Assembly (NCBI GenBank): GCA_949710005.1
Contig: OX453272.1
Location: 18,024,262 to 18,088,261 of the forward strand
Source of the DNA: Ricordea florida
Lineage: Eukaryota; Cnidaria; Anthozoa; Corallimorpharia; Ricordeidae
Direction: 5' to 3'
DNA length: 64,000 nucleotides
Position 1 is the first letter of the stretch. Each line of letters begins with the position of its first letter. Both the position numbers and the translations under genes were made by a program. Below, in pieces: positions 1-10,114 of the stretch. A model generated the notes under the pieces. It had not been told where the DNA came from. It saw nothing but the letters and a program-made list of their open reading frames with translations, and did no database searches.

Positions 1-6
1 TAAACG

Positions 7-14
7 CGCATGCG
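7..14. repeat. 8 bp palindrome CGCATGCG at the phase start (representative copy)
   Basis: CGCATGCG lies in the most CG-rich stretch of an otherwise AT-rich monomer, at positions 7-14. In D monomers 11T is C, which destroys this palindrome and creates ACGCGT at positions 10-15, for example at 5365-5370. All 19 D monomers in the window have the change and I found it in no other type. Confidence 0.75.
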
Positions 15-150
15 TAGTAGCAAAAAGTCTAAGCCTTAAGAATTACATTGAAATTAAATCGTTCTAATCAAAATTTTATTCGAAACTTAAAACTTATGGT
101 AAAATGTGCTATTACAACTAAAGAGAACATTAAAAATGCTTACATAACTT

Positions 151-158
151 ACTTACCT
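151..158 (-). other. Consensus 5' splice-donor match on the minus strand (representative copy)
   Basis: On the minus strand this reads AGGTAAGT, a full match to the core of the eukaryotic splice-donor consensus, and it recurs in essentially every monomer. One hybrid monomer (34503) alters the flanking base. With no exon, promoter or acceptor identified, this is a sequence match only. Confidence 0.2.
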
Positions 159-410
159 AGAAGACGGTCGTCCTGCCCATACAATCTATTATAATGCACT
201 TTGACCAAAATCTGTGAGGCTGAGTTTCTTGACAGCCAGCTGCATGTATCGTATCTCAGCGTCTAGAATGAGTATAAACACGAGATAAAGTACGTTACAA
301 AGTACATATTAAATGCTACAACACGGTGAAAGCGGCATATTAATCGGCAATCTGTGTAATAAGCACTCGTTTGATAAAGTTTAGTACTGTGTGAGCAGTC
401 TTCTTTACAA

Positions 411-443
411 TTAGCTGACTTAAGTAAATATATGCACAGCTAA
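411..443. repeat. Inverted repeat with 7 bp arms (representative copy)
   Basis: TTAGCTG at 411-417 pairs with CAGCTAA at 437-443 across a 19-base AT-rich loop. The loop itself contains the 8 bp palindrome ACTTAAGT. The element is in every monomer at positions 411-443; only loop base 434 varies (G or C) and both arms are kept. It could form a hairpin or cruciform or bind a dimeric protein, but nothing in the sequence shows that it does. Confidence 0.7.
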
Positions 444-507
444 ACTACAATATAATCACGAATCACAATCAATCTAATTTTATTCTTAAGTATTGCCTTT
501 TGCGGTA

Positions 508-595
508 TAGCATAAGTCGGCAAAGTGTCAGAATTGCAAAGATTCTGCAAAATAGGATAAAATGACCTTTATTCCAAGGGGGTAGGTTCGTGTCT
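508..595 (+). promoter_or_regulatory. Weak RNA polymerase III A-box and B-box-like pair (representative copy)
   Basis: TAGCATAAGTCGG at 508-520 resembles the tRNA A box, and GGTTCGTGTCT at 585-595 resembles the B box consensus GGTTCGANNCC with one clear mismatch. The spacing of about 64 bases is longer than in an ordinary tRNA gene but is tolerated in some tRNA-derived elements. Both motifs repeat in the same place in the array. Several types change the A-box-like part (509G, 513A, 517A), while the B-box-like part is nearly constant. No tRNA cloverleaf can be drawn, so this may be chance or a trace of a tRNA-derived ancestor. Confidence 0.15.
529..547. repeat. Inverted repeat with 6 bp arms (representative copy)
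   Basis: CAGAAT at 529-534 pairs with ATTCTG at 542-547 across 7 bases. Most monomers keep it. D monomers usually have 543C, which breaks one pair, and the three tagged B monomers have caaatattctg, which changes only the loop. The loss in D is regular and coincides with the amplified D-E arrays. Confidence 0.6.
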
Positions 596-1190
596 TAAAC
601 GCGCATGCGTAGTGGCAAAAAGTCTAAGCCTTAAGAATTACATTGAAATTAAATCGTTCTAATCAAAATTTAATTCGAAACTTAAAACGTATGGTAAAAT
701 GTGCTATTACAACTAAAGAGAACATTAAAAATGCTTCATAACTTACTTACCTAGAAGACGGTCGTCCTGCCCATACAAATCTCTTATAATGCATTTTGAC
801 CAAAATCTGTGAGGCTGAGTTTCTTGACAGCCAGCTGCATGTATCGTATCTCAGCGTCTAGAATGAGTATAAACACGAGATAAAGTGCGTTACAAAGTAC
901 ATATTAAATGCTACAACACGGTGAAAGCGGCATATTGATCGGCCTTTTGTGTAATAAGCACTCGTTTGATAAAGTTTAGTACTGTGTGAGCAGTCTTCTT
1001 TACAATTAGCTGACTTAAGTAAATATATCCACAGCTAAACTACAATATAATCACGAATCACAATCAATCTAATTTTATTCTTAAGTATTGCCTTTTGCGG
1101 TATGGCATAAGACGGAAAAGTGTCAGAATTGCAAAGATTCTGCAAAATAGGATAAAATGACCTTTATTCCAAGGGGGTAGGTTCGTGTCT
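596..1190 (+). repeat. E-type monomer with compensating one-base insertion
   Basis: This is an E-type monomer: it has the one-base loss at monomer position 142 (atgcttcataac instead of atgcttacataac). It also has one extra A in ccatacaaatctc, so its length is back to 595 bp. It carries a private T-to-A change in the AT tract near position 77. It sits before an A monomer, as do the E monomers at 21416 and 51157, so the E-to-A junction is a recurring one. Confidence 0.85.
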
Positions 1191-4100
1191 TAAACGCGCA
1201 TGCGTAGTGGCAAAAGGTCTAAGCCTTAAGAATTACATTGAAATTAAATCGTTCTAATCAAAATTTTATTCGAAACTTTAAACGTATGGTAAAATGTGCT
1301 ATTACAACTAAAGAGAACATTAAAAATGCTTACATAACTTACTTACCTAGAAGACGGTCGTCCTGCCCATACAATCTCTTATAATGCATTTTGACCAAAA
1401 TCTGTGAGGCTGAGTTTCTTGACAGCCAGCTGCATGTATCGTATCTCAGCGTCTAGAATGAGTATAAACACGAGATAAAGTGCGTTACAAAGTAAATATT
1501 AAATGCCACAACACGGTGAAAGCGGCATATTGATCGGCCTTTTGTTTAATAAGCACTCGTTTGATAAAGTTTAGTACTGTGTGAGCAGTCTTCTTTACAA
1601 TTAGCTGACTTAAGTAAATATATCCACAGCTAAACTACAATATAATCACGAATCACAATCAATCTAATTTTATTCTTAAATATTGCCTTTTGCGGTATAG
1701 CAAAAATCGGCAAAGTGTCAGAATTGCAAAGATTCTGCAAAATAGGATAAAATGACCTTTATTTCAAGGGGGTAGGTTCGTGTCTTAAACGCGCATGCGT
1801 AGTAGCAAAAAGTCTAAGCCTTAAGAATTACATTGAAATTAAATCGTTCTAATCAAAATTTTATTCGAAACTTAAAACTTATGGTAAAATGTGCTATTAC
1901 AACTAAAGAGAACATTAAAAATGCTTACATAACTTACTTACCTAGAAGACGGTCGTCCTGCCCATACAATCTCTTATAATGCATTTTGACCAAAATCTGT
2001 GAGGCTGAGTTTCTTGACAGCCAGCTGCATGTATCGTATCTCAGCGTCTAGAATGAGTATAAACACGAGATAAAGTGCGTTACAAAGTAAATATTAAATG
2101 CCACAACACGGTGAAAGCGGCATATTGATCGGCCTTTTGTTTAATAAGCACTCGTTTGATAAAGTTTAGTACTGTGTGAGCAGTCTTCTTTACAATTAGC
2201 TGACTTAAGTAAATATATCCACAGCTAAACTACAATATAATCACGAATCACAATCAATCTAATTTTATTCTTAAATATTGCCTTTTGCGGTATAGCATAA
2301 GTCGGCAAAGTGTCAGAATTGCAAAGATTCTGCAAAATAGGATAAAATGACCTTTATTTCAAGGGCGTAGGTTCGTGTCTTAAACGCGCATGCGTAGTAG
2401 CAAAAAGTCTAAGCCTTAAGAATTACATTGAAATTAAATCGTTCTAATCAAAATTTTATTCGAAACTTAAAACTTATGGTAAAATGTGCTATTACAACTA
2501 AAGAGAACATTAAAAATGCTTACATAACTTACTTACCTAGAAGACGGTCTTCCTGCCCATACAATCTATTATAATGCACTTTGACCAAAATCTGTGAGGC
2601 TGAGTTTCTTGACAGCCAGCTGCATGTATCGTATCTCAGCGTCTAGAATGAGTATAAACACGAGATAAAGTACGTTACAAAGTACATATTAAATGCTACA
2701 ACACGGTGAAAGCGGCATATTAATCGGCAATCTGTGTAATAAGCACTCGTTTGATAAAGTTTAGTACTGTGTGAGCAGTCTTCTTTACAATTAGCTGACT
2801 TAAGTAAATATATGCACAGCTAAACTACAATATAATCACGAATCACAATCAATCTAATTTTATTCTTAAGTATTGCCTTTTGCGGTATGGCATAAGACGG
2901 AAAAGTGTCAGAATTGCAAAGATTCTGCAAAATAGGATAAAATGACCTTTATTCCAAGGGGGTAGGTTCGTGTCTTAAACGCGCATGCGTAGTGGCAAAA
3001 GGTCTAAGCCTTAAGAATTACATTGAAATTAAATCGTTCTAATCAAAATTTTATTCGAAACTTTAAACGTATGGTAAAATGTGCTATTACAACTAAAGAG
3101 AACATTAAAAATGCTTACATAACTTACTTACCTAGAAGACGGTCGTCCTGCCCATACAATCTCTTATAATGCATTTTGACCAAAATCTGTGAGGCTGAGT
3201 TTCTTGACAGCCAGCTGCATGTATCGTATCTCAGCGTCTAGAATGAGTATAAACACGAGATAAAGTGCGTTACAAAGTAAATATTAAATGCCACAACACG
3301 GTGAAAGCGGCATATTGATCGGCCTTTTGTTTAATAAGCACTCGTTTGATAAAGTTTAGTACTGTGTGAGCAGTCTTCTTTACAATTAGCTGACTTAAGT
3401 AAATATATCCACAGCTAAACTACAATATAATCACGAATCACAATCAATCTAATTTTATTCTTAAATATTGCCTTTTGCGGTATAGCAAAAATCGGCAAAG
3501 TGTCAGAATTGCAAAGATTCTGCAAAATAGGATAAAATGACCTTTATTTCAAGGGGGTAGGTTCGTGTCTTAAACGCGCATGCGTAGTAGCAAAAAGTCT
3601 AAGCCTTAAGAATTACATTGAAATTAAATCGTTCTAATCAAAATTTTATTCGAAACTTAAAACTTATGGTAAAATGTGCTATTACAACTAAAGAGAACAT
3701 TAAAAATGCTTACATAACTTACTTACCTAGAAGACGGTCGTCCTGCCCATACAATCTCTTATAATGCATTTTGACCAAAATCTGTGAGGCTGAGTTTCTT
3801 GACAGCCAGCTGCATGTATCGTATCTCAGCGTCTAGAATGAGTATAAACACGAGATAAAGTGCGTTACAAAGTAAATATTAAATGCCACAACACGGTGAA
3901 AGCGGCATATTGATCGGCCTTTTGTTTAATAAGCACTCGTTTGATAAAGTTTAGTACTGTGTGAGCAGTCTTCTTTACAATTAGCTGACTTAAGTAAATA
4001 TATCCACAGCTAAACTACAATATAATCACGAATCACAATCAATCTAATTTTATTCTTAAATATTGCCTTTTGCGGTATAGCAAAAATCGGCAAAGTGTCA

Positions 4101-4760
4101 GAATTGCAAAGATTCTGCAAAATAGGATAAAATGACCTTTATTTCAAGGGGGTAGGTTCGTGTCTTAAACGCGCATGCGTAGTAGCAAAAAGTCTAAGCC
4201 TTAAGAATTACATTGAAATTAAATCGTTCTAATCAAAATTTTATTCGAAACTTAAAACTTATGGTAAAATGTGCTATTACAACTAAAGAGAACATTAAAA
4301 ATGCTTACATAACTTACTTACCTAGAAGACGGTCGTCCTGCCCATACAATCTCTTATAATGCATTTTGACCAAAATCTGTGAGGCTGAGTTTCTTGACAG
4401 CCAGCTGCATGTATCGTATCTCAGCGTCTAGAATGAGTATAAACACGAGATAAAGTGCGTTACAAAGTAAATATTAAATGCCACAACACGGTGAAAGCGG
4501 CATATTGATCGGCCTTTTGTTTAATAAGCACTCGTTTGATAAAGTTTAGTACTGTGTGAGCAGTCTTCTTTACAATTAGCTGACTTAAGTAAATATATCC
4601 ACAGCTAAACTACAATATAATCACGAATCACAATCAATCTAATTTTATTCTTAAATATTGCCTTTTGCGGTATAGCATAAGTCGGCAAAGTGTCAGAATT
4701 GCAAAGATTCTGCAAAATAGGATAAAATGACCTTTATTTCAAGGGGGTAGGTTCGTGTCT
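1191..4760 (+). repeat. Six-monomer lead-in block, copy 1 (A B C A B B)
   Basis: Monomers start at 1191 (A), 1786 (B with 581C), 2381 (C), 2976 (A), 3571 (B head with an A-like 513A/516A tail) and 4166 (B). The C monomer has a private change that turns ggtcgtcc into ggtcttcc. The same six monomers in the same order, with the same private change, recur at 35098-38667, immediately before a 9-mer unit in both places. This is therefore the left part of a long segmental duplication. Confidence 0.88.
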
Positions 4761-7700
4761 TAAACGCGCATGCGTAGTAGCAAAAAGTCTAAGCCTTAAG
4801 AATTACATTGAAATTAAATCGTTCTAATCAAAATTTTATTCGAAACTTAAAACTTATGGTAAAATGTGCTATTACAACTAAAGAGAACATTAAAAATGCT
4901 TACATAACTTACTTACCTAGAAGACGGTCGTCCTGCCCATACAATCTATTATAATGCACTTTGACCAAAATCTGTGAGGCTGAGTTTCTTGACAGCCAGC
5001 TGCATGTATCGTATCTCAGCGTCTAGAATGAGTATAAACACGAGATAAAGTACGTTACAAAGTACATATTAAATGCTACAACACGGTGAAAGCGGCATAT
5101 TAATCGGCAATCTGTGTAATAAGCACTCGTTTGATAAAGTTTAGTACTGTGTGAGCAGTCTTCTTTACAATTAGCTGACTTAAGTAAATATATGCACAGC
5201 TAAACTACAATATAATCACGAATCACAATCAATCTAATTTTATTCTTAAGTATTGCCTTTTGCGGTATGGCATAAGACGGAAAAGTGTCAGAATTGCAAA
5301 GATTCTGCAAAATAGGATAAAATGACCCTTATTCCAAGGGGGTAGGTTCGTGTCTTAAACGCGCACGCGTAGTGGCAAAAGGTCTAAGCCTTAAGAATTA
5401 CATTGAAATTAAATCGTTCTAATCAAAATTTTATTCGAAACTTTAAACGTATGGTAAAATGTGCTATTACAACTAAAGAGAACATTAAAAATGCTTACAT
5501 AACTTACTTACCTAGAAGACGGTCGTCCTGCCCATACAATCTCTTATAATGCATTTTGACCAAAATCTGTGAGGCTGAGTTTCTTGACAGCCAGCTGCAT
5601 GTATCGTATCTCAGCGTCTAGAATGAGTATAAACACGAGATAAAGTACGTTACAAAGTACATATTAAATGCTACAACACGGTGAAAGCGGCATATTAATC
5701 GGCAATCTGTGTAATAAGCACTCGTTTGATAAAGTTTAGTACTGTGTGAGCAGTCTTCTTTACAATTAGCTGACTTAAGTAAATATATGCACAGCTAAAC
5801 TACAATATAATCACGAATCACAATCAATCTAATTTTATTCTTAAGTATTGCCTTTTGCGGTATAGCATAAGTCGGAAAAGTGTCAGAATTGCAAAGACTC
5901 TGCAAAATAGGATAAAATGACCTTTATTCCAAGGGGGTAGGTTCGTGTCTTAAACGCGCATGCGTAGTGGCAAAAAGTCTAAGCCTTAAGAATTACATTG
6001 AAATTAAATCGTTCTAATCAAAATTTTATTCGAAACTTAAAACGTATGGTAAAATGTGCTATTACAACTAAAGAGAACATTAAAAATGCTTCATAACTTA
6101 CTTACCTAGAAGACGGTCGTCCTGCCCATACAATCTCTTATAATGCATTTTGACCAAAATCTGTGAGGCTGAGTTTCTTGACAGCCAGCTGCATGTATCG
6201 TATCTCAGCGTCTAGAATGAGTATAAACACGAGATAAAGTGCGTTACAAAGTACATATTAAATGCTACAACACGGTGAAAGCGGCATATTGATCGGCCTT
6301 TTGTGTAATAAGCACTCGTTTGATAAAGTTTAGTACTGTGTGAGCAGTCTTCTTTACAATTAGCTGACTTAAGTAAATATATCCACAGCTAAACTACAAT
6401 ATAATCACGAATCACAATCAATCTAATTTTATTCTTAAGTATTGCCTTTTGCGGTATGGCATAAGACGGAAAAGTGTCAGAATTGCAAAGATTCTGCAAA
6501 ATAGGATAAAATGACCTTTATTCCAAGGGGGTAGGTTCGTGTCTTAAACGCGCATGCGTAGTGGCAAAAGGTCTAAGCCTTAAGAATTACATTGAAATTA
6601 AATCGTTCTAATCAAAATTTTATTCGAAACTTAAAACTTATGGTAAAATGTGCTATTACAACTAAAGAGAACATTAAAAATGCTTACATAACTTACTTAC
6701 CTAGAAGACGGTCGTCCTGCCCATACAATCTCTTATAATGCACTTTGACCAAAATCTGTGAGGCTGAGTTTCTTGACAGCCAGCTGCATGTATCGTATCT
6801 CAGCGTCTAGAATGAGTATAAACACGAGATAAAGTACGTTACAAAGTACATATTAAATGCTACAACACGGTGAAAGCGGCATATTAATCGGCAATCTGTG
6901 TAATAAGCACTCGTTTGATAAAGTTTAGTACTGTGTGAGCAGTCTTCTTTACAATTAGCTGACTTAAGTAAATATATCCACAGCTAAACTACAATATAAT
7001 CACGAATCACAATCAATCTAATTTTATTCTTAAGTATTGCCTTTTGCGGTATGGCATAAGACGGAAAAGTGTCAGAATTGCAAAGATTCTGCAAAATAGG
7101 ATAAAATGACCTTTATTCCAAGGGGGTAGGTTCGTGTCTTAAACGCGCATGCGTAGTGGCAAAAGGTCTAAGCCTTAAGAATTACATTGAAATTAAATCG
7201 TTCTAATCAAAATTTTATTCGAAACTTTAAACGTATGGTAAAATGTGCTATTACAACTAAAGAGAACATTAAAAATGCTTACATAACTTACTTACCTAGA
7301 AGACGGTCGTCCTGCCCATACAATCTCTTATAATGCATTTTGACCAAAATCTGTGAGGCTGAGTTTCTTGACAGCCAGCTGCATGTATCGTATCTCAGCG
7401 TCTAGAATGAGTATAAACACGAGATAAAGTGCGTTACAAAGTAAATATTAAATGCCACAACACGGTGAAAGCGGCATATTGATCGGCCTTTTGTTTAATA
7501 AGCACTCGTTTGATAAAGTTTAGTACTGTGTGAGCAGTCTTCTTTACAATTAGCTGACTTAAGTAAATATATCCACAGCTAAACTACAATATAATCACGA
7601 ATCACAATCAATCTAATTTTATTCTTAAATATTGCCTTTTGCGGTATAGCAAAAATCGGCAAAGTGTCAGAATTGCAAAGATTCTGCAAAATAGGATAAA

Positions 7701-10114
7701 ATGACCTTTATTTCAAGGGGGTAGGTTCGTGTCTTAAACGCGCATGCGTAGTAGCAAAAAGTCTAAGCCTTAAGAATTACATTGAAATTAAATCGTTCTA
7801 ATCAAAATTTTATTCGAAACTTAAAACTTATGGTAAAATGTGCTATTACAACTAAAGAGAACATTAAAAATGCTTACATAACTTACTTACCTAGAAGACG
7901 GTCGTCCTGCCCATACAATCTCTTATAATGCATTTTGACCAAAATCTGTGAGGCTGAGTTTCTTGACAGCCAGCTGCATGTATCGTATCTCAGCGTCTAG
8001 AATGAGTATAAACACGAGATAAAGTGCGTTACAAAGTAAATATTAAATGCCACAACACGGTGAAAGCGGCATATTGATCGGCCTTTTGTTTAATAAGCAC
8101 TCGTTTGATAAAGTTTAGTACTGTGTGAGCAGTCTTCTTTACAATTAGCTGACTTAAGTAAATATATCCACAGCTAAACTACAATATAATCACGAATCAC
8201 AATCAATCTAATTTTATTCTTAAATATTGCCTTTTGCGGTATAGCATAAGTCGGCAAAGTGTCAGAATTGCAAAGATTCTGCAAAATAGGATAAAATGAC
8301 CTTTATTTCAAGGGCGTAGGTTCGTGTCTTAAACGCGCATGCGTAGTAGCAAAAAGTCTAAGCCTTAAGAATTACATTGAAATTAAATCGTTCTAATCAA
8401 AATTTTATTCGAAACTTAAAACTTATGGTAAAATGTGCTATTACAACTAAAGAGAACATTAAAAATGCTTACATAACTTACTTACCTAGAAGACGGTCGT
8501 CCTGCCCATACAATCTATTATAATGCACTTTGACCAAAATCTGTGAGGCTGAGTTTCTTGACAGCCAGCTGCATGTATCGTATCTCAGCGTCTAGAATGA
8601 GTATAAACACGAGATAAAGTACGTTACAAAGTACATATTAAATGCTACAACACGGTGAAAGCGGCATATTAATCGGCAATCTGTGTAATAAGCACTCGTT
8701 TGATAAAGTTTAGTACTGTGTGAGCAGTCTTCTTTACAATTAGCTGACTTAAGTAAATATATGCACAGCTAAACTACAATATAATCACGAATCACAATCA
8801 ATCTAATTTTATTCTTAAGTATTGCCTTTTGCGGTATGGCATAAGACGGAAAAGTGTCAGAATTGCAAAGATTCTGCAAAATAGGATAAAATGACCTTTA
8901 TTCCAAGGGGGTAGGTTCGTGTCTTAAACGCGCATGCGTAGTGGCAAAAGGTCTAAGCCTTAAGAATTACATTGAAATTAAATCGTTCTAATCAAAATTT
9001 TATTCGAAACTTTAAACGTATGGTAAAATGTGCTATTACAACTAAAGAGAACATTAAAAATGCTTACATAACTTACTTACCTAGAAGACGGTCGTCCTGC
9101 CCATACAATCTCTTATAATGCATTTTGACCAAAATCTGTGAGGCTGAGTTTCTTGACAGCCAGCTGCATGTATCGTATCTCAGCGTCTAGAATGAGTATA
9201 AACACGAGATAAAGTGCGTTACAAAGTAAATATTAAATGCCACAACACGGTGAAAGCGGCATATTGATCGGCCTTTTGTTTAATAAGCACTCGTTTGATA
9301 AAGTTTAGTACTGTGTGAGCAGTCTTCTTTACAATTAGCTGACTTAAGTAAATATATCCACAGCTAAACTACAATATAATCACGAATCACAATCAATCTA
9401 ATTTTATTCTTAAATATTGCCTTTTGCGGTATAGCAAAAATCGGCAAAGTGTCAGAATTGCAAAGATTCTGCAAAATAGGATAAAATGACCTTTATTTCA
9501 AGGGGGTAGGTTCGTGTCTTAAACGCGCATGCGTAGTAGCAAAAAGTCTAAGCCTTAAGAATTACATTGAAATTAAATCGTTCTAATCAAAATTTTATTC
9601 GAAACTTAAAACTTATGGTAAAATGTGCTATTACAACTAAAGAGAACATTAAAAATGCTTACATAACTTACTTACCTAGAAGACGGTCGTCCTGCCCATA
9701 CAATCTCTTATAATGCATTTTGACCAAAATCTGTGAGGCTGAGTTTCTTGACAGCCAGCTGCATGTATCGTATCTCAGCGTCTAGAATGAGTATAAACAC
9801 GAGATAAAGTGCGTTACAAAGTAAATATTAAATGCCACAACACGGTGAAAGCGGCATATTGATCGGCCTTTTGTTTAATAAGCACTCGTTTGATAAAGTT
9901 TAGTACTGTGTGAGCAGTCTTCTTTACAATTAGCTGACTTAAGTAAATATATCCACAGCTAAACTACAATATAATCACGAATCACAATCAATCTAATTTT
10001 ATTCTTAAATATTGCCTTTTGCGGTATAGCATAAGTCGGCAAAGTGTCAGAATTGCAAAGATTCTGCAAAATAGGATAAAATGACCTTTATTTCAAGGGG
10101 GTAGGTTCGTGTCT
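4761..10114 (+). repeat. 9-monomer higher-order repeat, copy 1 (5354 bp)
   Basis: Nine monomers in the order C D E F A B C A B start at 4761, 5356, 5951, 6545, 7140, 7735, 8330, 8925 and 9520. Eight are 595 bp and the E monomer is 594 bp, giving 5354 bp. Diagnostic marks are 568C in the first C, 11C in D, the base-142 deletion in E and 581C in the first B only. The next copy starts at 10115 with the same marks in the same places. At this level the two copies appear identical; I checked diagnostic sites, not a full alignment. Confidence 0.9.

Larger units (their letters stand above)
1..595 (+). repeat. Reference monomer (C-like) and definition of monomer types
   Basis: Positions below are within the monomer. 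Type A: 19G, 26G, 89T, 94G, 188C, 199T, 292G, 305A, 317C, 342G, 356T, 434C, 490A, 513A, 516A, 574T. B: 19A, 26A, 94T, then as A but 513T, 516G, 521C; some copies 581C. C: 19A, 94T, 188A, 199C, 292A, 305C, 317T, 342A, 356G, 434G, 490G, 509G, 517A, 521A, 574C; some copies 568C. D: 11C, 19G, 26G, 89T, 94G, 188C, 199T, then C-like middle, 509A, 517T, 521A, usually 543C. E: 19G, 26A, 89A, 94G, base 142 deleted, 292G, 305C, 342G, 356G, 434C, 490G, 509G. F: A-like start, 94T, 199C, 292A, 342A, 434C, 509G. G: 28G, 199C, 222A, 464A. H: 32G, 89T, 317C, 516A. I: 32G, 109G, 244T, 255T. This copy has a C head and middle but an unusual tail (509A, 517T, 521C, 574C), shared with the monomer at 20821. Confidence 0.9.

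Noticed and set aside
229-234. TTGACA as a bacterial -35 promoter box
   Set aside because: No well-placed -10 box or gene follows, and the array is eukaryotic satellite.
508-595. Functional tRNA gene
   Set aside because: Acceptor, D, anticodon and T stems cannot be drawn together, and the A-to-B distance is too long without an evident intron.
1-595. Shorter ancestral subrepeat (about 170-200 bp) within the 595 bp monomer
   Set aside because: By eye I find only short local echoes such as agtac and actta, not a consistent internal period.
586-610. CENP-B box
   Set aside because: gttcgtgtcttaaacgcg has a TTCG followed later by CG, but the spacing and the central A and CGGG of the consensus nTTCGnnnnAnnCGGGn are not matched.
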